From assembly GCF_011305995.1 (NCBI RefSeq), contig NZ_CP049910.1, positions 4,712,001-4,776,000 of the forward strand: a stretch of DNA of 64,000 nucleotides. The letters are read 5' to 3'. The translations under genes and the position numbers were made by a program. This document shows positions 8,996 to 19,640 of the stretch, one piece after another. The number at the start of each line of letters is the position of its first letter. Within the stretch, counting starts at the first letter, position 1. The notes below the pieces were generated by a model. It did no database searches and was not told the origin of the DNA. It saw only the letters and a program-made list of their open reading frames with translations. The stretch comes from Diaphorobacter sp. HDW4A (GTDB taxonomy: Bacteria; Pseudomonadota; Gammaproteobacteria; Burkholderiales; Burkholderiaceae_C).

Positions 8996-9760
8996 ATGAA
9001 GAAGATCTTTGCAACCGTTGCCACCGCCGTCGCTCTGTGCGCCGCCGTTTCCGTGCAAGCACGCCCGTTTGATGCCATCCAGAAGGCCGGCAGCATCACC
9101 ATGGGTTCGGAAGGCCAGTACGCGCCATTCAACTTCTTCAAGGGCAAGCAGCTCACGGGCTACGAAATCGACGTGGCCGAAGCCGTCGCCAAGAAAATGG
9201 GCCTCAAATATGAGTGGAAGACCGTCGGCTTCGACGCACTGCTCACCGGCCTCGCGCAGGACCGCTGGGATCTGGTGATCGCCTCCCACGGCATCACCGA
9301 AGAGCGCGCCAAGGCCGTGACCTTCACGCTGCCCCACTACTGCTCGGGCGGCATCATCGTGTCGCTGAACCCCGCCATCAAGTCCGCCGCAGATCTGGCA
9401 GGCAAGGTCGTGGCCGTGCAAACCGGCACCAGCTACCTCGAAAACGTGAAGAAAGTGGCCGGCGTGAAGGAAGTGAAGAACTTCCCGACCGACGAGGCTG
9501 CCCGCAGTGCGCTGGCCTCCAAGCGCGTGGACGCCTGGGTGACCGACCGTTTCGTCGCCAAGGAAATGCTGGCCAAGGCTCCGAAGGCAGGCTTCAAAAC
9601 CGGCGACATGCTGTTCATCGAGCAGATCGCCGCCGCCGTTTCCAAGGGCAACACGCCGCTGGCCGATGCCTACAACGCCGCGCTGAAGGCCCTGATCGCC
9701 GACGGCACCATCGGCAAAATCTCGCAAAAGTACTTCCAGGAAGACGTGACCTGCAAGTAA
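8996..9760 (+). CDS. Periplasmic amino-acid-binding protein of an ABC transporter
   Basis: The 254-residue protein opens with a clear Sec signal peptide (cleavage after about residue 22, VQA). It has the family 3 solute-binding fold: GSEGQYAPFNF, GYEIDVAEAVAKKMGL and the central LAGKVVAVQTGTS. It captures a polar amino acid in the periplasm. AGGA lies just before the ATG. It is first in a permease and ATPase operon. Position after arginase hints at arginine, lysine or ornithine, but the binding-site residues alone do not fix the ligand. Confidence 0.9.
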   Translation: MKKIFATVATAVALCAAVSVQARPFDAIQKAGSITMGSEGQYAPFNFFKGKQLTGYEIDVAEAVAKKMGLKYEWKTVGFDALLTGLAQDRWDLVIASHGITEERAKAVTFTLPHYCSGGIIVSLNPAIKSAADLAGKVVAVQTGTSYLENVKKVAGVKEVKNFPTDEAARSALASKRVDAWVTDRFVAKEMLAKAPKAGFKTGDMLFIEQIAAAVSKGNTPLADAYNAALKALIADGTIGKISQKYFQEDVTCK

Positions 9761-9822
9761 GCAGCCACACACACCATTGATTCACTACTGACGCCGGGCC
9801 CCGTGGCCCGGCGACGCATCTC

Positions 9823-10605
9823 ATGCTTCTTGCCCTTTGGCCCGCACACTGGAGCCGCTCCCAGCGCAGCAATGCAACGCTGGTGGCGGCTTTGGTGTTG
9901 ATGGTGCTGGTTCTTGCACTGCTCGGCCAGTTCCTCTCGTATTTCCCCGAACCCATCGGCTCGAACGCCGCCTTCTTCGCCGAAGGCGCGCTCACCACGC
10001 TGTATCTCACCATCGTGAGTGGCATCGTCGGCATCGTGCTCGGCACCGCCTCGGCGCTCGCGCGCACCTCGCGCCATGCCTGGCTGCGCTGGATCGCCGG
10101 CATCTACATCTGGGCCATTCGCGGCACGCCGCTCTTGGTGCAGATCCTGTTCGTCTATTTCGCCCTGCCCGTGCTGGTGCCGGGCCTGAACCTGCCCGAC
10201 TTCGCCGCCGCCGTCGTGGCGCTCGGCCTGAACGTGGGCGCGTACAACTCCGAAGCCGTGCGCGCCGGTCTGCTGGCCGTGCCGCGCGGCCAGACCGAAG
10301 CCGCCCGCGCGCTCGGACTGCCCAAGAGCCGCGTGTTCCTCGACGTGGTGTTTCCGCAGGCCTTCAAGATTTCGCTGCCGCCACTGGTGAGCAACTTCGT
10401 GGCGCTGCTCAAGGATTCGTCTCTGGCCTACGCCATCGGCGTGGTCGAGCTCACCAACGTCGGCAACCGCGTCCAGTCGGCCACCTTCCAGCCGGTGGAA
10501 ACACTGGTGACCGTGGCCATCACCTATCTGATCCTGACCACACTGGTCACGCAGGTGGCGGCCGCCATCGAGTACCGCTTCGATGTGGAGGGACGCGTCA
10601 AATGA
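9823..10605 (+). CDS. Amino-acid ABC transporter permease (HisM/GlnP type)
   Basis: The 260-residue inner-membrane protein has the EAA loop [22 protein letters not shown] that docks to the ATPase, and the family's [14 protein letters not shown] segment. It is the only permease in the operon, so the channel is likely a homodimer. Its TGA overlaps the ATG of the next gene as ATGA (10602-10605), showing translational coupling. Confidence 0.9.
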   Translation: MLLALWPAHWSRSQRSNATLVAALVLMVLVLALLGQFLSYFPEPIGSNAAFFAEGALTTLYLTIVSGIVGIVLGTASALARTSRHAWLRWIAGIYIWAIRGTPLLVQILFVYFALPVLVPGLNLPDFAAAVVALGLNVGAYNSEAVRAGLLAVPRGQTEAARALGLPKSRVFLDVVFPQAFKISLPPLVSNFVALLKDSSLAYAIGVVELTNVGNRVQSATFQPVETLVTVAITYLILTTLVTQVAAAIEYRFDVEGRVK

Positions 10606-11363
10606 GCGAACTTCAACAAAAACCGCAGAAGTGCTACATCGTCGCCGACCAGGTCTGCAAGTCCTTCGGCACACACCAGGTGCTCAAAGACGTCTCAACC
10701 TCGTTCAACACCGGCGAGGTCACCGTGATCATCGGCGCGTCCGGCTCGGGCAAGAGCACCTTGCTGCGCGCGATCAACCGCCTCGAGCCGCACGACAGCG
10801 GCACCATCACCATCGACGGCAAGCCCGTCACCGACGACGAGAAGACGTTGCAGGCACAGCGCTGCGAAGTCGGCATGGTGTTCCAGCAGTTCAACCTGTT
10901 TGGCAACATGACGGTGCTGGACAACATCTCCCTCGCGCCGCGCCGCATTCGCGGCCTCTCGCGCGAGCAGGCCAATGCCAAGGCCATGACGCTGCTCACC
11001 CGCGTGGGCCTCAAGGACCATGCGCACAAGTATCCTTGGCAACTCTCGGGCGGCCAGCAGCAGCGCGTAGCGATCGCCCGCGCGCTCGCGATGGAGCCCA
11101 AAGTGATGCTGTTCGACGAGCCCACCTCCGCGCTCGACCCCGAAATGGTTCAGGAAGTGCTCGACGTCATGCGCGAACTCGCCAAGGGCGGCATGACCAT
11201 GATCATCGTCACCCACGAAATGGGCTTCGCCCGCGAAGTCGCCGACCGCGTGATGTTCTTCGACCAGGGCCGCATCGCCGCCGAAGCGCCACCCGCCGAA
11301 TTCTTCGGCAACCCCGCCAATGACCGGATCCGGGCCTTCATCGGTCGCATGACACCACATTGA
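10602..11363 (+). CDS. Amino-acid ABC transporter ATP-binding protein (GlnQ/HisP type)
   Basis: The 253-residue ATPase has Walker [10 protein letters not shown] near residue 45, the signature [15 protein letters not shown] near 149, Walker [15 protein letters not shown] near 169 and the switch His in IVTHEMGFA. The start shares ATGA with the permease stop. With the binding protein and permease it makes a complete polar amino-acid importer. Confidence 0.93.
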   Translation: MSELQQKPQKCYIVADQVCKSFGTHQVLKDVSTSFNTGEVTVIIGASGSGKSTLLRAINRLEPHDSGTITIDGKPVTDDEKTLQAQRCEVGMVFQQFNLFGNMTVLDNISLAPRRIRGLSREQANAKAMTLLTRVGLKDHAHKYPWQLSGGQQQRVAIARALAMEPKVMLFDEPTSALDPEMVQEVLDVMRELAKGGMTMIIVTHEMGFAREVADRVMFFDQGRIAAEAPPAEFFGNPANDRIRAFIGRMTPH

Positions 11364-11437
11364 TCCTCGACGTTGCGTGCTCTGTATTCCAACGGCAAGC
11401 TGCGCAGCGCAGCGAGCACTGGAATCACCAGCCACAA

Positions 11438-11530
11438 TGACGAGACAGGCCCTCAGGCCAGGCGTGAAGCCGCAGACAGCACTCTTGTACGGCAAGGCTT
11501 CACAACAACGCATGAGGGCCTGTCTCGTCA
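11438..11530. repeat. Long inverted repeat forming a 93-nt nested stem-loop
   Basis: An 18-base left arm (11438-11455, TGACGAGACAGGCCCTCA) is exactly complementary to 11513-11530. Inside it, GTGAAGCC (11464-11471) pairs with GGCTTCAC (11496-11503). There is no T tract after it, so it is not a simple terminator. It fills much of the 223-bp gap between the ABC operon and the DMT gene. Confidence 0.6.
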
Positions 11531-11586
11531 CCCCAAAACGAAGACTCTCAAACCCCGCAAAATCCACAGTTCTTCGAGGCGCCTGC

Positions 11587-12507
11587 ATGCCCGACGACCA
11601 ACTTCCAATTTCTATGCGCTCCGAACGTCGTGGGCTGGTGGCCCTTTTGATCGTCACTGTGGTGTGGGGAACTACCTTCCCCGCGATGAAACTGCTGTCG
11701 GGCCACCTCGACGCGCTGCAAATCATCTGGGCCCGCTTCGCCATCGCGCTGGCCGTGCTCCTCCCCCTGTGGCACGGCATGCGCAGCAACGAGCGCCGCT
11801 GGGGAATCGCCCTCGGCGCTCTGCTCTTTATCGCCTTCTGGCTGCAGATAGAGGGCCTCGCGCGCACCACCAGCAACCGCAACGCCTTCGTCACCGGACT
11901 CAACGTGCTGGTGGTGCCGATTCTGGCGATGCTCGTGCTCGGCAAGCGCTACGGCCTCGCGCTGTGGGCGGCCTGCGGTATGGCGCTGCTCGGCATGACG
12001 CTGATGTTCCATGAAAACGACCCGTGGAATCTGGGCGACACGCTCACGCTCGCCAGCACCTTCTTCTACGCGGTCTACATCCTCGCGCTGGAAGAATGCG
12101 CCCGCCGCACCGCCAAGCAGCCGCTGCGCGCCACACGCATGGCCGCGGCGCAGGCGGCAGTCATGTTCGTCGCCGCCAGCATTCTCGTGGTCCTGCGCCA
12201 CGGTGACATCGAAAGCGCGCTCGGCCCGTTGCTGGATCTGCCGACCTCCTCGTGGATCGCCCTCGCCTACCTCGGCGTCTTCGCCAGCGTGATGGTCGTG
12301 ACCCTGCAGGCCTGGGGCCAGCAACGCGTGGATGCCATGCGCAGCGCGATCATCTACGGTCTCGAACCGGTGTTCGCCGCCACCGTGGGCTGGTTCCTGA
12401 TTGGCGAGAGCCTTGGCCTGAACGGTCTGCTCGGCGCCGCACTGATCGTCGGTGCGTTGATCGTGAGCCAGTTGCAACCGCCCAAGGAACTCGCTGCGGC
12501 AGCTTGA
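11587..12507 (+). CDS. DMT-family (EamA) inner-membrane transporter
   Basis: The 306-residue protein has ten predicted helices in two EamA halves. The first opens with VVWGTTFPAMKLLSGHLDALQIIWARF; the second ends in YGLEPVFAATVGWFLIGESL. DMT carriers mostly export metabolites or amino acids. ATG 11587 follows a GAGG motif and starts just before helix 1; the longer open frame from 11377 runs through the stem-loop repeat and is not credible. It converges on mrdA. Confidence 0.85.
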   Translation: MPDDQLPISMRSERRGLVALLIVTVVWGTTFPAMKLLSGHLDALQIIWARFAIALAVLLPLWHGMRSNERRWGIALGALLFIAFWLQIEGLARTTSNRNAFVTGLNVLVVPILAMLVLGKRYGLALWAACGMALLGMTLMFHENDPWNLGDTLTLASTFFYAVYILALEECARRTAKQPLRATRMAAAQAAVMFVAASILVVLRHGDIESALGPLLDLPTSSWIALAYLGVFASVMVVTLQAWGQQRVDAMRSAIIYGLEPVFAATVGWFLIGESLGLNGLLGAALIVGALIVSQLQPPKELAAAA

Positions 12508-12585
12508 TAGGTCAGGGGGTGAGATTTTAGTGCACGCTGGCGAACCGGAGCCCATCAGCCTTGCCTCGATTCGGCGAATGGCTGC

Positions 12586-14541
12586 TCAAGGCACGGGCGC
12601 CTCGTTGGTCACTATCGAAATATCTTGCACCTTGCGCGGTGTCCCCGTGGGCGCCGTCGCTTGGCCCTTGGACACTGCGGCAAGATCCGCTTCGCTCGGG
12701 TACTGCCCCATGAGCCAATAGTCGAACACGCGCCGCACGATGGGGCCAGCCGCGGCCGCACCGAAACCCGCGTTCTCCACGATCACCGCGACCGCGATGC
12801 GCGGCTCTTCCAGTGGCGCGAAGGCAGCGAACAGCGAATGATCGCGCTTGTGCTCATCCAGCAGACGCGCGTTGTACTTCACGTTCTGCCCCATGCTCAC
12901 GGCCTGCGCCGTACCGGTCTTGCCGCCCGAGGTGTACTGCGCGCTCGCAAACAATCGTGCGCCGGTACCCACCTTGTTCACCAGTCCTAGCGACTTGTGG
13001 ATGACCTCGATGTTCTTCGCGGAGTAGCCCAACGAAAGCCCGGGCGGCTGTTCGATTTCTGTGACCTTGCCAGTGACCGAATCCTTGGTCGCTTTGGCAA
13101 TGTGCGGCGTGTAGCGCGTACCACCGTTGGCAAGCGTGGCCTCAGCGGCCGCCAGTTGAAGGATAGTGAAGTTGTTGTAACCCTGACCGATGCCCAGCGA
13201 TACCGTCTCGCCCGAGAACCAGCGCTTCATTTCAGGGCGCTTGTAGGTGTTGCGCTTCCACTCGGTGCTGGGCAGGATGCCGCGCACCTCGCCATTCAGG
13301 TCCACGCCGGTGATCTGACCGAAGCCAAGAGGCTTCATGAAGTCGTGGATCGTGTCCACCCCCATGTCCACAGCCAGCGAATAGAAATAGGTGTTGCTCG
13401 AATGCTGGATGGCGCGGTACATGTCCACACCGCCGAGACCGCCCTCGTGGCTGCGGAAGGTGCGGCCGCCGAAGTTGAAGAAGCCGGGGTCGTTGTAGAC
13501 CTGCGTGGGCGAACGCTTGTTGAGTTGCAACGCTGCCAAGCCCATGAATGGCTTGTAGGTCGAACCCGGCGGATAGGTGCCACGCAAGGCGCGATTGAGC
13601 AGCGGCTTGTTGATCGACTCGTTGAGTGCGGCCCAGTTTTCCTGATCGATACCTTCGACGAAGAGATTGGGGTCGAACGTGGGCTTGCTCACGAGCGCGA
13701 GAATTTCGCCGTTGCGCGGGTCCATGGCGACCAGCGCCCCTCGGCGGTCGCCGAACATTTCTTCGATGAGCTTTTGCAGCTTGATGTCGACCGACAGCAT
13801 GACCGTGTCGCCAGGCGTCGCGGCATAGCTCGCGAGGCGTCGGACAGCGTGACCACCGGCCGAAGTCTCGAGACGCTCCACGCCCGTGTGGCCGTGCAGC
13901 GTCTTCTCATACGAGGATTCGACGCCGAGCTTGCCGATGTAGTCGGTGCCCCGGTAGTTGGCCGCATCATCGGAGTCTTCAATGCGCTCCTTCTCGCGCT
14001 GATTGATGCGGCCGATATAGCCGATCAGATGCGCACCGGTTTCACCGAGCGGGTAGCTGCGAAACAATCGCGCCTTGATGTCCACGCCCGGAAAGCGGAA
14101 ACGCTGTGCCGCAAAGCGTGCGACTTCCTCGTCAGTCAGGCGCGTGCGGATCGGAATCGATTCAAAACTCTTGGAGTCTTCCATCAGCCGCTTGAACTTG
14201 CGGCGGTCGCGCGAACCGATCTCGACGATCTTGCCCAGCTCGTCGATGGTGTCCTCCAGATTGGAGACCTTGGCGCGGGTGATTTCCAGCGTGTAGGCCG
14301 AATAGTTCGAAGCCAGCAGCACGCCGTTGCGGTCGAGAATCAGGCCGCGATTGGGAATGATGGGAACGACCGCCGTGCGATTGCTTTCGGCCTGTTCAGC
14401 CAGATCGTCATGGCGCACGATCTGCAGCACGATCAGGCGGGAGACGATCAGGCAGAAGGCCAGCATCACCACAAAGCCGATGACGATCACCCGCAACTTG
14501 AAGCGGGAGACGTCGGCCTCCACATTTCGCAGTTCAGTCAT
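12586..14541 (-). CDS. mrdA: Penicillin-binding protein 2 (rod-shape transpeptidase)
   Basis: The 651-residue protein has one N-terminal membrane anchor (VIVIGFVVMLAFCLIVSRLIV). The PBP dimerisation region carries the RGLILDRNG motif. The transpeptidase domain has STYK near residue 325, SSN near 380 and KTG near 537. It cross-links peptidoglycan for cell elongation with MreBCD and RodA. It is the last gene of the mreB-mreC-mreD-mrdA cluster; 51 bp separate it from mreD. rodA, often next in line, is not here; a convergent transporter gene ends 78 bp away. Confidence 0.94.
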   Translation of the reverse strand: MTELRNVEADVSRFKLRVIVIGFVVMLAFCLIVSRLIVLQIVRHDDLAEQAESNRTAVVPIIPNRGLILDRNGVLLASNYSAYTLEITRAKVSNLEDTIDELGKIVEIGSRDRRKFKRLMEDSKSFESIPIRTRLTDEEVARFAAQRFRFPGVDIKARLFRSYPLGETGAHLIGYIGRINQREKERIEDSDDAANYRGTDYIGKLGVESSYEKTLHGHTGVERLETSAGGHAVRRLASYAATPGDTVMLSVDIKLQKLIEEMFGDRRGALVAMDPRNGEILALVSKPTFDPNLFVEGIDQENWAALNESINKPLLNRALRGTYPPGSTYKPFMGLAALQLNKRSPTQVYNDPGFFNFGGRTFRSHEGGLGGVDMYRAIQHSSNTYFYSLAVDMGVDTIHDFMKPLGFGQITGVDLNGEVRGILPSTEWKRNTYKRPEMKRWFSGETVSLGIGQGYNNFTILQLAAAEATLANGGTRYTPHIAKATKDSVTGKVTEIEQPPGLSLGYSAKNIEVIHKSLGLVNKVGTGARLFASAQYTSGGKTGTAQAVSMGQNVKYNARLLDEHKRDHSLFAAFAPLEEPRIAVAVIVENAGFGAAAAGPIVRRVFDYWLMGQYPSEADLAAVSKGQATAPTGTPRKVQDISIVTNEAPVP

Positions 14542-14592
14542 GATGAGCGTCGCAGTCCATAGAGGGCCAACGGGAAATGCCGCACAGCCGCG

Positions 14593-15108
14593 TCACAGCG
14601 GACGGTTCTCGTCCGGATCCGGCGGGCGTCGCTGCGGAGCCAGCAGAATCCATGAAGCGATCGGCCACAACACCGCTTCGAGCGCAGGTGCAATCAGACC
14701 TTCGACCCCCGGCAAAGTTCCTCCGGAGATCACGCGCAAAAGCAGCTCGATGGCGTGAGCGCCAAGGAACAGCGGCACCATCTGAAGCGCCTGCAGCCAC
14801 ACATTGAACCACAACATGCGGCGGCTGGACATCTGTGCCGCGAACATCAACAAGCAGTACACCAGCGCGTGCTGACCCATGAGCGCCGACTGACTTACGT
14901 CCATGCACAGGCCGAGGATGAAGGCCACGCTCATGCCCACGCGCTGCGGCTGGTGAATGCCCCAGAACGCGAGCAGCACCATGAGCCAGTCGGGTGTCCA
15001 CACAACGCGCCCGAGCGGGAGAATATTGACAGCAAGCCCGATGAGGAAGCTCGCCACGATGAACACCGGGCTGACCGGCAGCAGCAATTGCTGGCCCTTG
15101 GGCATCAT
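14593..15108 (-). CDS. mreD: Rod shape-determining protein MreD
   Basis: A 171-residue inner-membrane protein with five or so helices (VFIVASFLIGLAVNILPLG, MVLLAFWGIHQPQ, MSVAFILGLCMDV), the usual MreD size. GGAGG lies 10 bp before the first of two adjacent ATG codons (15108 and 15105). The open frame continues to 15276, but that part overlaps the mreC end and reads unlike a protein. It sits between mreC and mrdA and belongs to the elongasome. Confidence 0.9.
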   Translation of the reverse strand: MMPKGQQLLLPVSPVFIVASFLIGLAVNILPLGRVVWTPDWLMVLLAFWGIHQPQRVGMSVAFILGLCMDVSQSALMGQHALVYCLLMFAAQMSSRRMLWFNVWLQALQMVPLFLGAHAIELLLRVISGGTLPGVEGLIAPALEAVLWPIASWILLAPQRRPPDPDENRPL

Positions 15109-15160
15109 GATGAATGGCCCTCCGAATACCACGCCGACAATGGCTGCATCAACCTGGTCA

Positions 15161-16132
15161 TCATGGACGACCTCCCGCTGCCGCACGTCCCGGCAGATCT
15201 CTTGCCTTTGCAGGCTTTTCCACCTTCCCGGACTTCGGTGCGGGCACTTCGGCCTCAACCTCGGCGCGCACGCCATCGGTAAGCGGTTGCAGCACCGTCA
15301 CATATTGCGCGCCCGTCATCTGGGCGAGCGGCTCGCAGTAGATGCGCGAAAACGAGGAATCGGCGCGTTTCTCCACCTTGATGACCTTGGCCACCGGCAG
15401 GCCTGCCTGGTAGACGCCATCCATGCCACTGGTGCTGAGCATGTCGCCCTCCTGCACATCGGCGTTGCTGGGCATGAAACGCAGTTCCATGCCACCACCA
15501 TGCATCATCACCGGATCGCCATAGGCCACGCCGCGCGTGCCCGTGCGCATGTTGCGCACTGGAATCGCCTGATCGCGGTCGATCAACAAGGTGACTTCGG
15601 ACGACAGCGGAAACACCCGCGTGACCTGCCCCAGCACGCCCGAGGCATCAATCACCGGTGAGCCCGGCAGCACGCCCGCCACCTGCCCCCGGTCGATCAC
15701 CACGCGACGCGTGTAGGGATCAGCCGCGTCGTAGACCACCTGCGCGGCCATGCCCGGCGCCTTGACACGGTCACGCAGCTCCAGCTGCTGACGCAGCTGG
15801 GCGTTTTCCTGCAGGAGCAGCTCGACCTGATTGGCCTGCCGGGACATCGCCGCCATGCGCAATTGCGCCTCGTCCCGGCCCTTCTGCGCGTCTTCCAGCG
15901 ACTGGAAGTACCCCGCGCCGCCACGCGCGAGCTCCACGGGCTTGAGCATCAGCCACTGGATGGGCATGAGCACCGTGGCAATGACCTTGCGCACCGGCTC
16001 GGTAACGTGAAAACGGGCATCCGCCACCATCAAAAACAGCGCCAAGGCGCTGTAGAGAGTCAGGCGAGCGAGGAGGGACGGACCATGCTTGAAAAGCGAT
16101 GGTGCCTTTCGGTCGAGTGTGCCTAGTGGCAT
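15161..16132 (-). CDS. mreC: Rod shape-determining protein MreC
   Basis: The 323-residue protein has a short cytosolic start, one membrane helix (LYSALALFLMVADA), a coiled-coil (LRMAAMSRQANQVELLLQENAQLRQQL) and the MreC beta-domain (VVIDRGQVAGVLPGSPVI, DGVYQAGLPVAKV). The tail is Lys/Pro/Ala-rich. It is a periplasmic scaffold linking MreB to PBP2. It lies between mreB (56-bp gap) and mreD (52-bp gap). Confidence 0.93.
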   Translation of the reverse strand: MPLGTLDRKAPSLFKHGPSLLARLTLYSALALFLMVADARFHVTEPVRKVIATVLMPIQWLMLKPVELARGGAGYFQSLEDAQKGRDEAQLRMAAMSRQANQVELLLQENAQLRQQLELRDRVKAPGMAAQVVYDAADPYTRRVVIDRGQVAGVLPGSPVIDASGVLGQVTRVFPLSSEVTLLIDRDQAIPVRNMRTGTRGVAYGDPVMMHGGGMELRFMPSNADVQEGDMLSTSGMDGVYQAGLPVAKVIKVEKRADSSFSRIYCEPLAQMTGAQYVTVLQPLTDGVRAEVEAEVPAPKSGKVEKPAKARDLPGRAAAGGRP

Positions 16133-16188
16133 GACCTGCTCCGTGCTCCTGCGCTATCAGCCACCGCCACGCTTGCTCGCTCTTTCGA

Positions 16189-17232
<1,044 letters not shown>

Positions 17233-17716
17233 TCAAGAATCCTCTCAGGCACGGCAAGCACATCGGCGTGTCGTCGCCAGGAAATACGGGGTGGATATTG
17301 GCCTTTTTCACACAATGACCAACAGCGCGGAGGGTATTGCGGCGAAGCTGGAATAATACCGCATCACCTGTGAATAACTTCTGTCAAAACTGCTCTGAAC
17401 TGGGGTTTACACACGGTTTCTTTGCAGATAGCGCACCCGGCAGTTGTCATCAATTGTTTCAAACATCCATCAAACGCTCAGCAAGAGTCAAACAACGCTG
17501 TCAATACGCTGAAGCAAGGGTCTCGCACCTGACCTGACGCGGCCTCGCGATTGCCGGTTTGTCCGAGGTGCCATAGCGGCCTTGGACGGCGAGCCTTCAG
17601 GCCTCGCGCGCAAAGGCAGGATAATAGACAGCTTCCCCTGCACGCATCCGCCGTCTGGTCATTGCCCTTGCAACATGACCTCCCGATGCCAGGGTCGACT
17701 TCCCTCACAGATTTCT
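17233..17716. other. Divergent mreB/gatC intergenic region
   Basis: These 484 bp hold no convincing gene. They must contain promoters for mreB (minus) and gatCAB (plus). A GATAAT at 17620-17625, about 92 bp before gatC, could be a -10 box but has no clear -35 partner. On the minus strand a TTGACA (near 17380) and a TATTAT are too far apart to make a standard promoter. No tRNA or riboswitch is seen. Confidence 0.4.
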
Positions 17717-18016
17717 ATGGCACTGACACACGAAGACATTGCCCGCATTGCCAATCTGGCGCGGCTGGAACTCAACGAAACAGAGAGTGAGCGCATGCTC
17801 ACGGGACTCAATCAGTTCTTCGAAGTGGTCGAGCAGATCTCCGCCGTGGACACCTCGGGTGTGACGCCGCTGGCGCATCCCGTGGCGACCATTCAGGACA
17901 TCCAGCTGCGCCTGCGTGACGACGTGGTGAGCGAGCCCAACAACCGCGAAGCCAATCAGAAGAGCGCACCAGCCGTGGAGAACGGCTACTTCCTCGTGCC
18001 CAAGGTGATCGAATAA
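17717..18016 (+). CDS. gatC: Asp/Glu-tRNA amidotransferase subunit C
   Basis: The 99-residue protein has the GatC pattern: [17 protein letters not shown] at the start, a Leu-rich amphipathic helix ([25 protein letters not shown]) and LRDDVV before a short tail. GatC clamps GatA to GatB in the complex that converts Glu-tRNA-Gln and Asp-tRNA-Asn to the amidated forms. ATG 17717 matches the family N-terminus; the frame further upstream is spurious. It leads the gatCAB operon. Confidence 0.94.
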   Translation: MALTHEDIARIANLARLELNETESERMLTGLNQFFEVVEQISAVDTSGVTPLAHPVATIQDIQLRLRDDVVSEPNNREANQKSAPAVENGYFLVPKVIE

Positions 18017-18137
18017 CGCCGCGCGCGCCACCGCCTGAACCCCTTCAGATTCCGGCGCGACGCGGCAGACCGCTCACAAGCACAGCAACAAACAGCGCCC
18101 TGCCCGTCCGCCACTCACCCGAACGAGATTCTCAAGC

Positions 18138-19616
18138 ATGAGTACATCCACCACTGATCTGCACGATCTGAGCCTCGCGCAACTGGCCGCCAAGCTCAAG
18201 GCCCGCGAGGTTTCCTCCGTCGAGGCCGCGCAGCATTTCCTCGCTCGTGCCAAGGCACAGAGCGATCTGGGCACATTCGTCCACATCAACGAAGACGTCA
18301 CCCTCGCCCAGGCCAAGGCCGCCGATGCCGCAATTGCCGCCTGCAGCGCCGCCAAGCTCGCGGGTGTGCCGATTGCGCACAAGGACCTGTTCGTCACCAA
18401 GGAATTCCCGACGACAGCTGGCTCCAAGATGCTGACCGGCTACCAGTCGCCTTTCGACGCGACCATGGTCACCAAGCTCGCTGAAGCAGGCTGCGTGACG
18501 CTGGGCAAGCTCAACATGGACGAGTTCGCGATGGGCTCGGCCAATGAAAACTCCGCCATCGGCAAGGTGCTGAACCCCTGGGACAAGACCCGCGTTCCCG
18601 GCGGCTCCTCGGGCGGCTCGGCCGCTGCGATTGCTGCGCGCCTCGCACCCGGTGCCACCGGCACCGACACCGGCGGATCGATCCGTCAACCCGCATCGTT
18701 CTGCGGCATCACCGGCATCAAGCCGACGTACGGCCGCGCCAGCCGCTACGGCATGATCGCGTTCGCATCCAGCCTCGACCAGGCAGGCCCGATGGCCAAG
18801 ACCGCCGAAGACTGCGCGCTGATGCTCTCCGCCATGTGCGGGCCGGACCCAGATCGCGATTCCACCAGCCTTGACACGCCCGCCGAAGACTTCACGCAGA
18901 AGCTGAACGATTCGATTGAGGGCCTGCGCATCGGCATCCCCAAGGAATTCTTCGGCGACGGCCTGTCTGCCGACGTGCGCGCAGCTATCGACGGTGCATT
19001 GAAGGAATACGAAAAGCTCGGCGCAAAATTAGTGCCCATCACGCTGCCACGCACCGAGCTGTCGATCCCCGTGTACTACATCATCGCGCCAGCCGAAGCC
19101 TCTTCGAATCTGAGCCGCTTTGACGGCGTGAAGTTCGGCCACCGCGCCAAGGACTACACCGACCTGCTCGACATGTACAAGAAGACCCGCGCCGAAGGCT
19201 TTGGCGACGAGGTCAAGCGCCGCATCATGATCGGCGCCTACGTGCTGAGCCACGGCTACTACGACGCCTACTACCTGCAAGCCCAGAAGATCCGCCGCAT
19301 GATCGCCGACGACTTCCAGGCCGCGTTCAAAGAATGCGATGTCATCGCCGGCCCCACCGCACCGACCGTTGCATGGGCCCTTGGCGGCAAGAGCGACCCG
19401 CTCGCCGCCTATCTCGCCGACATCTACACCCTGCCAGCCTCGCTCGCAGGCCTGCCCGGCATGAGCGTGCCCGCCGGTTTCGGTGAAGGCGGCATGCCCG
19501 TGGGCCTGCAGCTCATCGGCAATTACTTCGGCGAAGCGCGCTTGCTGAATGCGGCGCACAAGCTGCAGCAGGCCACGGATTTCCATCTGCGCCAGCCTGC
19601 CACCGCCGCAAAGTAA
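18138..19616 (+). CDS. gatA: Asp/Glu-tRNA amidotransferase subunit A (amidase)
   Basis: The 492-residue protein has the amidase-signature Lys in PIAHKDLF near residue 81. The Ser/cis-Ser core [17 protein letters not shown] lies near 155 and [12 protein letters not shown] follows. It releases ammonia from glutamine for the GatB step. Length and ends are normal for the family. It lies 121 bp after gatC and 24 bp before gatB. Confidence 0.96.
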   Translation: MSTSTTDLHDLSLAQLAAKLKAREVSSVEAAQHFLARAKAQSDLGTFVHINEDVTLAQAKAADAAIAACSAAKLAGVPIAHKDLFVTKEFPTTAGSKMLTGYQSPFDATMVTKLAEAGCVTLGKLNMDEFAMGSANENSAIGKVLNPWDKTRVPGGSSGGSAAAIAARLAPGATGTDTGGSIRQPASFCGITGIKPTYGRASRYGMIAFASSLDQAGPMAKTAEDCALMLSAMCGPDPDRDSTSLDTPAEDFTQKLNDSIEGLRIGIPKEFFGDGLSADVRAAIDGALKEYEKLGAKLVPITLPRTELSIPVYYIIAPAEASSNLSRFDGVKFGHRAKDYTDLLDMYKKTRAEGFGDEVKRRIMIGAYVLSHGYYDAYYLQAQKIRRMIADDFQAAFKECDVIAGPTAPTVAWALGGKSDPLAAYLADIYTLPASLAGLPGMSVPAGFGEGGMPVGLQLIGNYFGEARLLNAAHKLQQATDFHLRQPATAAK

Positions 19617-19640
19617 ATCAGCAGGAAGGACCACAAGAAC

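Noticed and set aside
12997..14562. 521-residue plus-strand open frame opposite mrdA
   Set aside because: Shadow of the PBP2 gene without family features.
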